A stretch of 64,000 nucleotides of DNA, taken from assembly GCF_003070885.1 (NCBI RefSeq), contig NZ_CP028913.1, positions 868,001-932,000 on the forward strand. The letters run 5' to 3'. Source of the stretch: Agromyces badenianii. GTDB taxonomy: Bacteria; Actinomycetota; Actinomycetes; Actinomycetales; Microbacteriaceae. Below the pieces are notes generated by a model that was not told the DNA's origin, did no database searches, and saw only the letters and a list, made by a program, of their open reading frames with translations. A program made the translations under genes and the position numbers. Shown in pieces: positions 35,843-44,159 of the stretch (positions are counted from its first letter, which is position 1; every line of letters starts with the position of its first letter).

Positions 35843-36206
35843 GTGAGCGTCGACCCGATCGTTCGCCAGGCCCTCGACCGCCTCTACCCGGGCGGCCTCG
35901 AGGGCCTGCGGGTGCTGCACCGATGTGATCGACGACCCGAGCGATGACGCCGACCCCGAGGCGGTGCTCGCCAACGGGCGCACGCGGGAGTGGATGCATC
36001 CGCTCAGCGAGGTCTTCGGCGCGCTTCGCGACGCGGGGCTCGACATCGAGACGTTCACCGAGCATTACCGCGTGCCGTGGCGCATCTTTCCGGCCACGGT
36101 CGACCTCGGCGAGGGCATGTTCGGCTGGCCCGCCGAACGATGGCTGCCGCTCTCGTACGAGCGCGTCGCGGTGCCGCACGCCCAGACGGCCGCGACCGGC
36201 AGCTGA
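35843..36206 (+). pseudogene. remnant of a class I SAM methyltransferase, internal deletion and frameshift
   Basis: Two pieces in different frames lie directly after the UPF0182 stop. The first (GTG 35843 to TGA 35947) reads VSVDPIVRQALDRLYPGGLEGLRVLHRC, like the start of methyltransferases where GLRVLH precedes the SAM motif. The second (from about 35925, frame shifted, to 36206) reads as a methyltransferase C-terminus: REWMHPLSEVFGALRDAGL, then VPWRIFP and WLPLSYERVAVP. The middle of the protein, with the SAM pocket, is missing. The GTG at 35925 could let the tail be translated, but a functional product is unlikely. Confidence 0.6.
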
Positions 36207-36239
36207 GGCTGCCGACCGCGGCCGTGGCGTCGCGGCCGA

Positions 36240-37604
36240 TCAGTCGAGCGGGCCTGCTTCGGCCGCGCGCAGGGCGTCGCCGAGCGCGCCGCCGAGTTCG
36301 TTGCGGTAGTCACCCGAGAGGTCCCACCACATCGCGCCGCCGAAGCCCTGGGACGCGAGCCACTCGGCCTTCGCGGTGACCGAGTTCGGGTCGTCGAGGC
36401 TCCACCACTCGCCGCTCGTCGCGTCGAAGCGCCACGAGGCGCCGAGCGCGGGGTCGAAGTAGCCCTCGCCGACCTCGCGGATCTCGTAGTACGGCTTCGT
36501 GCCGAGCGAGCCGGTCGTCGCCTGCCATGCAGAGTCGCCGACGCTGACGCCGCCCCAGCCCTGGCCGTAGGCGGCGAGGCCGAGATTCAGCTGGTCGGCG
36601 CGAGCGCCTGCCGCCGTGTAGAGCCCGATGGCGTTGTCGAGGGCGAGACCCCAGTTGTGGTCGCCGTCGGGGTGCAGGTTGCCCTGGTGGCCCGTGGTGC
36701 CGGTCCAGCCGCCCGCGTAGTCGTAGCCCTGTACGTTCAGCCAGTCGACGACATCGAAGAGGCGAGGGTCGGTCCATCCGCCGGCGTTGGTGTTCCAGCC
36801 GCCCGCCGGGGCGAACGCGGTGAGCAGGTAGTCCTCGCCGGTCGCTGAGCCGTAGGCGTCGAGCTGGGCGCGGAACTCCTCCATGAGGGAGAGGAAGTTC
36901 TCGCGGTCTTCGGGCTTCGCGTTCGCCGTCTCGCCGCCGTTGACCGGCCACTCCCAGTCGACGTCGATGCCATCGAAGACCCCTGCCGCCGCGCCGGGCC
37001 CGCCGAGCGACCCGACCTGCGGCAGGTTGCCTTTGAGATAGACGTCGATGCACGAGGAGACGAGGGTGGCGCGGCTCTCGGGAGTCGATGCCGCGGCCGA
37101 GAAGTTGTCGGACCAGGTCCAGCCGCCGAGTGAGATGAGCACTTTCGTGTCGGGGCTCGCCTCCTTGAGCTTCTTCAGCTGATTGAAGTTGCCGGCAAGT
37201 CGCTGGTGCTTGTTCGACTTGTCCTTCTTGCCGTCGACGGAGTCGTCGGCGGAGACGAGTCGAAGGTAGTCGTTCCGGGCGTCGCCCTCACCCGGTGCAT
37301 CCGTGATCTCGCACTTCAGGTTCGTCGTCACGTTGCCGAAGGCGTAGTTGATGTGGGTCACGTCTTCGATCGCGCCCGTGCGCAGGAGGTCTTTGATCTG
37401 GAAGTCGCGGGTGACCGGGGTGTCCGACATGAGGTAGCCGACCGATCGGTACCCGTTGATGTCGGTCGGCCCGGCCGGGTCGGAGCTGCCGTGATGGCCG
37501 TGGCCGTTTCCGTGGGCGAGGGCGGGGGAGACCGCCGAAGCGGCGAGGAGCGCAGTGGCTGCAGCGGTGATCGCGGCCCCGCGAAGCAGATGGCGTGGTG
37601 ACAT
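36240..37604 (-). CDS. secreted GH18 chitinase
   Basis: A 454-residue secreted enzyme. The signal peptide (residues 1-30) ends SPALA, followed by a His/Gly linker. The GH18 landmarks are VLISLGGWTWS near 156 and the catalytic FDGIDVDWE at 210-218, with Glu218 as acid. A long loop with Cys residues (LKCEITDAPGEGDARNDY) resembles bacterial subfamily-A chitinases. No chitin-binding domain is present, so it is a single-domain enzyme. ATG 37604 has GAGGATTC upstream. It should degrade chitin or related beta-1,4-GlcNAc polymers outside the cell. Confidence 0.93.
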   Translation of the reverse strand: MSPRHLLRGAAITAAATALLAASAVSPALAHGNGHGHHGSSDPAGPTDINGYRSVGYLMSDTPVTRDFQIKDLLRTGAIEDVTHINYAFGNVTTNLKCEITDAPGEGDARNDYLRLVSADDSVDGKKDKSNKHQRLAGNFNQLKKLKEASPDTKVLISLGGWTWSDNFSAAASTPESRATLVSSCIDVYLKGNLPQVGSLGGPGAAAGVFDGIDVDWEWPVNGGETANAKPEDRENFLSLMEEFRAQLDAYGSATGEDYLLTAFAPAGGWNTNAGGWTDPRLFDVVDWLNVQGYDYAGGWTGTTGHQGNLHPDGDHNWGLALDNAIGLYTAAGARADQLNLGLAAYGQGWGGVSVGDSAWQATTGSLGTKPYYEIREVGEGYFDPALGASWRFDATSGEWWSLDDPNSVTAKAEWLASQGFGGAMWWDLSGDYRNELGGALGDALRAAEAGPLD

Positions 37605-37848
37605 TGAATCCTCATCGATCGTCGTCGGGGGCCGTGCTGCGCCCCAGTGCGGAAGGGTTGGGGCGACAGTAGCAACGCTCGATCGGTTTAGAAAGAGTCC
37701 TAACAAAGTGTGGAGGATCGCGCGGGTGAGGGGCGGCGATCACTGTGCGCAGTCGACAGGCAATCGCGAGAGGTGTGCACTCCGTGCACCAGCTCGGCGC
37801 GGTGCTGGCATCGGAGATTCTGAGGCATCCGATGCCCCACCGGCTCGA

Positions 37849-37878
37849 TTGGACGACGCTTTGTCGCCGTGCTAGTGT
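37849..37878 (+). promoter_or_regulatory. promoter of the initiator tRNA gene
   Basis: TTGGAC (37849-37854) and TAGTGT (37873-37878) are separated by 18 bp and lie 12 bases before the mature tRNA 5' end. Both hexamers are close to the housekeeping sigma consensus. Confidence 0.65.
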
Positions 37879-37890
37879 TATCTCTTGTGC

Positions 37891-37967
37891 CGCGGGGTGG
37901 AGCAGTTCGGTAGCTCGCTGGGCTCATAACCCAGAGGTCGTAGGTTCAAATCCTGCCCCCGCAACCA
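37891..37967 (+). tRNA. initiator tRNA-fMet (CAU)
   Basis: A 77-nt cloverleaf. The anticodon loop CTCATAA gives CAU, closed by a stem CTGGG/CCCAG that holds the three G-C pairs typical of initiators. The acceptor stem starts CGCGGGG and ends CCCCGCA, leaving a C1-A72 mismatch, the second initiator hallmark. The T-loop GGTTCAAATCC is normal and CCA is encoded. These marks separate it from elongator tRNA-Met. Confidence 0.96.
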
Positions 37968-37975
37968 ATACCGAT

Positions 37976-38007
37976 GAAATCCCGGTCTCGTCAGAGGCCG
38001 GGATTTC
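37976..38007 (+). terminator. hairpin terminator after tRNA-fMet
   Basis: GAAATCCCGG (37976-37985) pairs with CCGGGATTTC (37998-38007), followed by TTCGTTTC. It lies nine bases past the tRNA 3' end. Confidence 0.75.
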
Positions 38008-38107
38008 TTCGTTTCGGCACGGATCCGCGTCGATGTCGTGGTGATCGCGCGCCCGGCTTCGACGGCTCGAAGCCCGAACGCGCGGATGTCTGGGGAGTCG
38101 CCGCGCT

Positions 38108-38383
38108 CTACGATCGCGGCATGTTCAGGTCGTCGGGGTCGACGTCCACGTCGCCCTCGTCGTCGGGCCCGCCCGTTCCGGGCACCGCACGCACGTCGTC
38201 CGGATCGATGTCGGGGTCGAGGTCCGTTGGATCCCCGTCATCCTGCTTCGCAGCCGTTTCCGCCTCGCTCGCCGGGCTGTAGGCGACGTCCTTACGGGTC
38301 TGCTGCGCGTCACCCAGCGGTGCCGGCTCCTCGCGGGCCGCTTCAGGATTCTCAGCGGATCGGTTCTCGTCCTGTGCTCGCAT
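38108..38383 (-). CDS. small acidic hypothetical protein
   Basis: A 91-residue hydrophilic, probably disordered protein rich in Asp, Glu, Pro and Ala, ending DPDDVRAVPGTGGPDDEG and DVDVDPDDLNMPRS. There is no membrane segment and no recognised domain. The start is set by TATGCT six bases before ATG 38383, making the mRNA leaderless. The promoter also has the CTGTCAAG box 27 bp upstream of its -10, shared with nearby stress-type genes. Confidence 0.7.
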   Translation of the reverse strand: MRAQDENRSAENPEAAREEPAPLGDAQQTRKDVAYSPASEAETAAKQDDGDPTDLDPDIDPDDVRAVPGTGGPDDEGDVDVDPDDLNMPRS

Positions 38384-38389
38384 GGCGCG

Positions 38390-38430
38390 AGCATACGTCG
38401 AGGAGTGCACCATCGGCGCCCCCTTGACAG
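38390..38430 (-). promoter_or_regulatory. box-N27 promoter A
   Basis: On the minus strand, CTGTCAAG (complement of 38423-38430) is followed by 27 bases and then TATGCT (complement of 38390-38395), six bases before ATG 38383. It matches three other promoters in the next 2.3 kb. Confidence 0.55.
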
Positions 38431-38467
38431 GCGCCTTCTCGACAGCCGATCGCGAGGCCGAACCCGC

Positions 38468-39040
38468 TCAGGGGCGTAGGTCCGGATCCGTTCCGAGGAC
38501 GCCGGTATCGGAGGCCGGAGCCTCGAAGGCGCCGGGTTCGGATGCCCGAGCACCCGATCCGACGCCGCCGGTATCCGTCGTGTCGCCGCCGTGGATCTCG
38601 CCTCGCCACCCGCCGGTGGCCCGATGGTGTTCCTCGATGAAGTCCTTGAATCGGGCGAGGTCGCGCTTGACCTGCATGTCGTCCAGTTGCAGTGTCGCTC
38701 CCGCCGCTTCCACGAAGCCCTCGGGCTCCCATTCGATCTCGAGATCGATCCGCGTGCGCTCAGCACTCACCGGCGTGAACCGCACTCGTCCGCGGTGAAC
38801 GACTTCGCCGACGCTCGACCACGAGACGTGGCCGTCAGGCACCTGATCGCCGATCTCGGCGTCGAACTCGCGCTTCACGCCGCCGATCGAGACGACCCAG
38901 TGGGTCATCACGTCATCGATCTGCCGGATCTCGACGACGCCGCTGAGGAACTCCGGGAAGGATTCGAACTGCGTCCACTGGTCGTACGCGACGCGCACGG
39001 GGACGCCGACCTCGGTTGATGCCGTCACGGTCGTGCTCAT
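38468..39040 (-). CDS. SRPBCC (polyketide cyclase-like) family protein
   Basis: A 190-residue protein with a START/SRPBCC ligand-binding fold over residues 1-150: TASTEVGVPVRVAYDQW, FPEFLSGVVEI, and the long C-terminal helix QVKRDLARFKDFIEEH. An Ala/Gly/Thr-rich tail of 40 residues follows. Relatives act as cyclases, lipid carriers or stress proteins; the ligand is unknown. GGAGG lies before the ATG. Its promoter carries the GGCAAG box-N27 arrangement. Confidence 0.82.
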   Translation of the reverse strand: MSTTVTASTEVGVPVRVAYDQWTQFESFPEFLSGVVEIRQIDDVMTHWVVSIGGVKREFDAEIGDQVPDGHVSWSSVGEVVHRGRVRFTPVSAERTRIDLEIEWEPEGFVEAAGATLQLDDMQVKRDLARFKDFIEEHHRATGGWRGEIHGGDTTDTGGVGSGARASEPGAFEAPASDTGVLGTDPDLRP

Positions 39041-39081
39041 GTTGTCGCCTCCGGTTCTGGGCGCGGTTACGCCCGGCGGCC

Positions 39082-39120
39082 ACGGTACGGCCAAGCCCGA
39101 ACGGCCACGAGGGGCTTGCC
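39082..39120 (-). promoter_or_regulatory. box-N27 promoter D
   Basis: On the minus strand, GGCAAG (complement of 39115-39120, followed by CCCC) precedes TACCGT (complement of 39082-39087) by exactly 27 bases. It drives the SRPBCC gene with a leader of about 35 nt. The -10 is identical to that of promoter C. Confidence 0.5.
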
Positions 39121-39168
39121 GCCGCCAGATGCGGCTGCTAAACGGGAGGGAGACGAGAAGGAGCGGCG

Positions 39169-39396
39169 ATGTCGAACACGGAAGACGGCGCAGGCGAGGC
39201 CGGCGCAGCGGGAATCGAACGATGGTGGCCGCATCTCTCGATCCCGGCGAAACACCGACTGCTCGCAGATCTCGACGCGGCGCTCGATGCACAGACCGTC
39301 GATGAGATCGAGACGATCACCGGCGGCACGGCGCCGACCCGTTTGTCACCGGCCGAGCGCGACTTCGTGCGGACTCAAGTGGAGGCCGTCGACTGA
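39169..39396 (+). CDS. small hypothetical protein
   Basis: A 75-residue soluble protein with an acidic helical core (WWPHLSIPAKHRLLADLDAA, then LSPAERDFVRTQVEAVD). I do not recognise the family. AAGGAG lies seven bases before the ATG. It is divergent from the SRPBCC gene and precedes the zinc dehydrogenase, which has its own promoter. Confidence 0.75.
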   Translation: MSNTEDGAGEAGAAGIERWWPHLSIPAKHRLLADLDAALDAQTVDEIETITGGTAPTRLSPAERDFVRTQVEAVD

Positions 39397-39423
39397 GCCG
39401 AACTCCTCGACGCCTCCGCTCGA

Positions 39424-39464
39424 CTGTCAAGCCCCTGCCCGCCGGTTTCACTCGCGACTAGGAA
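39424..39464 (+). promoter_or_regulatory. box-N27 promoter B
   Basis: CTGTCAAG (39424-39431, followed by CCCC), 27 bases, then TAGGAA (39459-39464), which ends seven bases before ATG 39472. The transcript would be leaderless. Confidence 0.55.
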
Positions 39465-39471
39465 CGAGTGC

Positions 39472-40647
39472 ATGAGAGCAGTCACTTGGCATTCACCCCG
39501 TTCCGTGGAGGTCGCCGAGGTTCCCGACCCGGTGCCGGTCGAGCCGACCGACGCAGTGGTGCGGGTGACCTCGACGGCCATCTGCGGTTCGGATCTGCAC
39601 CTCTACGACGTCTTCGGACCGTTCATGCATCGCGGCGACATCCTCGGTCACGAAGCGATGGGGGTCGTCGAGGCAGTCGGGGCCGCCGTTCGCCGCGTGG
39701 CTGTCGGCGATCGCGTGATCGTGCCGTTCGTGATCGCATGCGGCGCGTGTCGCATGTGCGCTCGAGGCCTGACCACGCAATGCGAGACGACCCAGAACAC
39801 GGAGTACGGCACCGGCGCGATGCTCTACGGATACACGGAGTTGTACGGCCGGGTGCCCGGCGGCCAGGCCGAGTACCTGCGGGTGCGGCTCGCCGATGCG
39901 AATGCCACGGTCGTCGGCCGCGACCTCCCTGATGAGCGCTACCTCTTCCTGACCGATGTGCTGCCGACGGCCTGGCAGGCGATGCGCTACGCGAACGTTT
40001 CGCCCGGCGACACGCTCGCGGTGCTCGGGCTCGGCCCGATCGGCCAGATGGTCGTGCGCATCGCCGGGCATGAGAACGTGCGCGTCATCGCCGTCGACCC
40101 GGTCGCCGAGCGACGACTGATGGCCGAACGCTACGGAGCCACGACGCTCGACCTCGACGATGCCGTGCTCGAACGCATCAGGGAGCTGACGCAGGGCCGT
40201 GGGGCCGACGCGGTCGTCGATGCCGTCGGACTCGAGGCGCACGGCAGTCCGGGCGCTGCGCTCGCGCAGAACACCGTCGGGGCGCTGCCGAGTGCCGTCG
40301 CCAAACCGCTCATGACCAAGGCCGGAGTCGACCGCCTCGCGGCGCTCCACCTCGCGATCGAAGCCGTCGTTCGCGGGGGCACCGTGTCGGTCGTGGGCGT
40401 GTATGCCGGCAATCTCGACCCGATGCCGATGATGACGATCTTCGACAAGCAGTTGACCATGCGTTTCGGCCAGGCGAACGTGCAGCAGTGGCTCCCCGAC
40501 CTCATGCCACTCGCCGAAGCGGAGAGCGATCCGCTCGGACTCGAGGACTTCGCCACGCATCGCTTGCCGCTCGCGCGAGCTCCGGAGATGTACGAGCAGT
40601 TCAAGCAGAAGACCGCCGGATGCATCAAGGTCGTGCTGAAGCCCTGA
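39472..40647 (+). CDS. zinc-dependent alcohol dehydrogenase, formaldehyde-dehydrogenase-like
   Basis: A 391-residue medium-chain dehydrogenase. Catalytic zinc ligands are Cys in AICGSD near 38 and His in GHEAMG near 60. The four structural-zinc Cys lie in ACGACRMC...TTQC, and the NAD-binding motif is GLGPIGQM near 188. The insert and length suit the glutathione-independent formaldehyde dehydrogenase (FdhA) branch rather than simple alcohol dehydrogenases. It could detoxify an aldehyde formed under stress. It is expressed from a box-N27 leaderless promoter. Confidence 0.88.
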   Translation: MRAVTWHSPRSVEVAEVPDPVPVEPTDAVVRVTSTAICGSDLHLYDVFGPFMHRGDILGHEAMGVVEAVGAAVRRVAVGDRVIVPFVIACGACRMCARGLTTQCETTQNTEYGTGAMLYGYTELYGRVPGGQAEYLRVRLADANATVVGRDLPDERYLFLTDVLPTAWQAMRYANVSPGDTLAVLGLGPIGQMVVRIAGHENVRVIAVDPVAERRLMAERYGATTLDLDDAVLERIRELTQGRGADAVVDAVGLEAHGSPGAALAQNTVGALPSAVAKPLMTKAGVDRLAALHLAIEAVVRGGTVSVVGVYAGNLDPMPMMTIFDKQLTMRFGQANVQQWLPDLMPLAEAESDPLGLEDFATHRLPLARAPEMYEQFKQKTAGCIKVVLKP

Positions 40648-40673
40648 CCTGACGAGCCGCGCGAGAAGCGCTT

Positions 40674-40714
40674 CTGTCAAGCCCCTTCTCGCCTCCCGAG
40701 AGCAGACGTACCGT
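40674..40714 (+). promoter_or_regulatory. box-N27 promoter C
   Basis: CTGTCAAG (40674-40681, followed by CCCC), 27 bases, then TACCGT (40709-40714). It lies 48 bases before the start of the sugar ABC operon. Confidence 0.55.
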
Positions 40715-40762
40715 GAGCCCGTCGCTCGGTCCCGAGTGGACGGTTCGAGAGGGAGACCCGAG

Positions 40763-42154
40763 ATGTATCGACGTCAGGCACGGGCCACAGGAGTGGCCGG
40801 CGCGGTGATCATCGCACTCGCGTTCAGCGGCTGCGCCGTGGGAACCGGCGGGGCCGCCGGATCGGACGAGGCCGACTACGACTCCGAAGCCGAACTCGGC
40901 GGGGAACTCTCGGTCATGGGCTTCTCCGGCGTCGATGAAGTGGCGACATCCCGTGTCGAGTACGCCGAGGCCGAGCTCGGCGACGTCGACGTGAAGCTCA
41001 TCGAGGGCGACCTCGACATTCAGCAGTTCCTCTCCGCGGTGGCGTCCGGAGAGCCACCGGAGTTGCTCTACGCCGATCGCGACCAGATCGGTTCGCTGGC
41101 GGCACGCGGTGCGATCATCCCGCTCGAGCGGTGCATCGACGGCGAAGGCATCGACATGAGCGAGTTCAGGGAGTCGGCGGTGGGCCAGGTCACCCTCGAC
41201 GGCGAGGTCTACGGCATCCCCGAGTTCAACCAGGTGCAGGTCACGATGGCGAACGCGGATCTCCTTGCCGCTGCCGGGCTCTCAATCGACGCGGTGAACG
41301 GTTCTGACCGCAACGCGATGACGCAGGCGAACCTCGCCCTCATGAAGAGCGACGGTGGTTCACTCTCGGTCATCGGCGTCGACCCGAAGATGCCCGAGTT
41401 CCTGCCGTTGTGGGTCGCCGGTGCCGACGGATCGCTCCTCTCCGACGACGGTCGCACCGCCATGCTGGACTCGCAGGAGGCCGTCGACGCCCTGACCTGG
41501 GCCGTGGACCTGTACGACGCCCAGGGCGGTTTCAGTGCGGTGAAGGCATTCCGCGATTCGGCCGACTTCTTCGGCGAGGGCAACCAGTTCGCGACGAACG
41601 CACTGGGCGCGATGCCGATGGAGCAGTGGTACATCAACGTGCTCAACGAGGTTTCGCCCGACGCTCCGTTGGCCTTCGACACCGTGCGCACGACGGCCGG
41701 GGAGCCGATCGCGTTCGCAGGCGGGTCAGCGTGGGCCATCCCCTCGGGCACCGAGAATGCCGCGGCGGCGTGCCGCTGGGCGAAGGCGATGACCTCGCTC
41801 GACGCGTGGCAGCTCGCCGCGGAGGCCCGTCTCGCGACCCGCGAGGGTGAAGGCAAGCCCTTCACCGGGATCCTGACCGGCAACAGCGTGGCCGACGAGC
41901 AGATCCGCGAGATGATCACGTCGGGCGGTGAACCGTGGGATGCCGGGGTCGAGGCGATGTACGAGGCGAACGACCATACGGTGTCATGGCCCGCCAGCCC
42001 GGCCGATGCCGAGTTCGAGCAGGCGATGCAGGATGCCGTGAACAGCGTGCTCAACGGTGAGGCATCGCCCGAGGAAGCCCTCGCCGATGCTCAAGAGACT
42101 GCGCAGCAGGCTCTCGACGAGGGTTGGGAGAAGCTCGAGAGCCGCGAGCAATGA
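40763..42154 (+). CDS. sugar ABC transporter substrate-binding lipoprotein
   Basis: A 463-residue periplasmic-type binding protein anchored by lipid: basic start MYRRQARATG, hydrophobic core, then lipobox AFSGC with Cys near residue 24. The mature part has a cluster-1 solute-binding fold (GELSVMGFSG, LIEGDLDIQQFLSAVASGEP, YGIPEFNQVQV, WAIPSGTENAAAACRWA). It captures an oligosaccharide or sugar for two downstream permeases. The ATG follows a GAGGGAGA site. The stop overlaps the permease start (ATGA). The substrate is unknown. Confidence 0.88.
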   Translation: MYRRQARATGVAGAVIIALAFSGCAVGTGGAAGSDEADYDSEAELGGELSVMGFSGVDEVATSRVEYAEAELGDVDVKLIEGDLDIQQFLSAVASGEPPELLYADRDQIGSLAARGAIIPLERCIDGEGIDMSEFRESAVGQVTLDGEVYGIPEFNQVQVTMANADLLAAAGLSIDAVNGSDRNAMTQANLALMKSDGGSLSVIGVDPKMPEFLPLWVAGADGSLLSDDGRTAMLDSQEAVDALTWAVDLYDAQGGFSAVKAFRDSADFFGEGNQFATNALGAMPMEQWYINVLNEVSPDAPLAFDTVRTTAGEPIAFAGGSAWAIPSGTENAAAACRWAKAMTSLDAWQLAAEARLATREGEGKPFTGILTGNSVADEQIREMITSGGEPWDAGVEAMYEANDHTVSWPASPADAEFEQAMQDAVNSVLNGEASPEEALADAQETAQQALDEGWEKLESREQ

Positions 42155-43128
42155 CCGGCACCGAAGTCCGGGTGGACAGCGCGCACATCGCACGGCGCAC
42201 CGTGACCCCAGAGGAGCGGGAACGCGGCCGGAGGCGGGCGAGTCGGAGAAACCTCCGGTCCGCGCTGCTCTTCCTCAGCCCGTGGATCGTCGGCTTCGTC
42301 GTCTTCACCGCATGGCCGATGATCTACAGCGCCTACCTCTCGCTCACCGACTACGACGTCATCAACATCCCGGAGTTCGTCGGGCTTGCGAACTACGCCG
42401 AGATGCTCAACGACCCGAAGCTGCTCCTCGCGCTGCAGAACACCGTCTTCTTCACGGCCGTGCAGGTGCCGTTGTACATCATCGTCTCTCTCGTGCTGGC
42501 CCTGCTCCTCGACCGGGCCGGACGATCGTCGAGCTTCTTCCGCACCGTGTTCTTCCTGCCGAAGATGACGCCTCCGGTCGCGGTGGGCGTCTTGTTCCTG
42601 TTGTTGTTCAACGGTCAGAACGGCCTCCTGAACACCGTGCTCGGCTGGTTCGGCATCGATGGTCCGGCGTGGACGACCGACCCTGCGTGGGTCAAGCCGG
42701 GCCTCATCCTGATGTCTCTCTGGACCATCGGGGCCTCCGTCATCATCCTGCTCGCCGCGCTCAGGAACGTGCCGGAGATGCTCTACGAGTCGGCCAAGCT
42801 CGACGGCGCCGGCTTCTGGCGCACCTCGATGAGCGTGACGCTGCCGATGATCAGCCCGGCGTTGTTCTTCATCATCATCGTCAACACCATCGCCGGGCTG
42901 CAGACCTTCGACGAGGCGTACACGGCGTTCTTCGGAGCTGGAAACACGACCTACAGCAACGACGCGGCGCTGTTCTACGTCATCTATCTCTTCCAGCAGG
43001 CGTTCGAGTTCCTGCATATGGGATACGCCTCGGCGATGGCGTGGGGGCTGTTCCTCGTGATCATGGTCATCACGGCGGTGCAGCTCATCGTCTCGCGCCG
43101 ATTCGTCTACTACGAGGGGGACCGATGA
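42151..43128 (+). CDS. carbohydrate ABC transporter permease, MalF-type
   Basis: A 325-residue inner-membrane permease with six helices. The cytoplasmic EAA loop is ESAKLDGAGFWRTSMSVTLP near 222-241, the contact site for the ATPase. The N-terminal 30 residues are Arg-rich and cytoplasmic. It starts inside the binding-protein stop and overlaps the MalG-type permease (ATGA), so all three are translated together. Confidence 0.92.
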   Translation: MTGTEVRVDSAHIARRTVTPEERERGRRRASRRNLRSALLFLSPWIVGFVVFTAWPMIYSAYLSLTDYDVINIPEFVGLANYAEMLNDPKLLLALQNTVFFTAVQVPLYIIVSLVLALLLDRAGRSSSFFRTVFFLPKMTPPVAVGVLFLLLFNGQNGLLNTVLGWFGIDGPAWTTDPAWVKPGLILMSLWTIGASVIILLAALRNVPEMLYESAKLDGAGFWRTSMSVTLPMISPALFFIIIVNTIAGLQTFDEAYTAFFGAGNTTYSNDAALFYVIYLFQQAFEFLHMGYASAMAWGLFLVIMVITAVQLIVSRRFVYYEGDR

Positions 43129-44081
43129 GCGGGCTCGAAGTCGATCTTCCGGTCGCGGGCGGCCGGGTACCCACGCCGCTGGAATCCGCCGTCACGGCGG
43201 CAGGCTCGACGGCAGCGGAGGTCGAGGAGCTCCGAAGGCGCGGGCCTCGTCGGCGGATGTCGCCTGGCAGGTTGTTCTCGTGGATCGCCCTGGCGCTGCT
43301 CGGCGTGGTCTTCATCTATCCCTTCGTCTGGCTCGTCAGCGCATCCTTCAAGCCGCGAAGCGATGTCTTCGACAACCGGCTGATCCCCGAGACGTTCACG
43401 TTCGACAATTACATCCAGGTCTGGCAGGAGGCGCCGCTCGCCCTGTGGCTCGCCAACACGGCGATCGTCACGGTGCTCGCTGCGGTGACGGTGACCTTCT
43501 CGAGCGCCATGGTGGCGTGGGGGTTCGCCTACTTCCGCTTCCGCGGGCGGGGCGTGCTCTTCGGTTTCGTGCTCGCGACGATGATGTTGCCGGGAGCCGT
43601 GACGATGATCCCGACATTCCTCATCTGGAACGCACTGGGGCAGGTCGGCACCTTGACGCCGCTCTGGGCGGGCAACCTCTTCGGCAGTGCGTTCTACATC
43701 TTTCTGCTGCGCCAGTTCTTCCTCGGACTCCCGCGCGACCTCTTCGACGCGGCACGGGTCGACGGAGCGACGCAGTGGGGCGTGTTCTGGCGTATCGCGC
43801 TGCCGCTCTGCCGGCCCGCCCTCGCCGTGACGCTCGTGTTCGAGGTGCAGGCGGTCTGGACCGACTTGATGCGAGCGCTCATCTACCTGCGCGATTCGGC
43901 CACGTTCACCGTTCCCCGGGGCCTGAAGTCGCTCGTCGACGCCTTCGGATTCGGCGGCGAATGGCATTGGGAGATCATCGTTACCGCCAGCGTCATCACG
44001 ACGGTGCCGATGATCATCGTGTTCTTCCTCGCGCAGCGCCAGATCATCGACGGTGTGGCATCCACCGGGTTGAAAGGCTGA
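43125..44081 (+). CDS. carbohydrate ABC transporter permease, MalG-type
   Basis: A 318-residue permease, with an Arg-rich N-terminus of 45 residues and six helices. The EAA loop is DAARVDGATQWGVFWRIALP near 207-226. It is the third gene of the operon. No ATP-binding subunit, sugar regulator or glycosidase follows, so it must share an ATPase encoded elsewhere, as MsiK serves several sugar systems in other actinobacteria. Confidence 0.92.
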   Translation: MSGLEVDLPVAGGRVPTPLESAVTAAGSTAAEVEELRRRGPRRRMSPGRLFSWIALALLGVVFIYPFVWLVSASFKPRSDVFDNRLIPETFTFDNYIQVWQEAPLALWLANTAIVTVLAAVTVTFSSAMVAWGFAYFRFRGRGVLFGFVLATMMLPGAVTMIPTFLIWNALGQVGTLTPLWAGNLFGSAFYIFLLRQFFLGLPRDLFDAARVDGATQWGVFWRIALPLCRPALAVTLVFEVQAVWTDLMRALIYLRDSATFTVPRGLKSLVDAFGFGGEWHWEIIVTASVITTVPMIIVFFLAQRQIIDGVASTGLKG

Positions 44082-44159
44082 CCCGCGGGCAGCGACTGCT
44101 CTCTCTACGGGGGTTCGGCACATCTCGACTCCTTCCCGCCAGATCGATACTCTTGCGCA

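Noticed and set aside
39106..39144. Possible box-N27 copy upstream of the 75-residue gene at 39169
   Set aside because: CACGAG and TAAACG both match poorly, and the gene has a good ribosome site instead.
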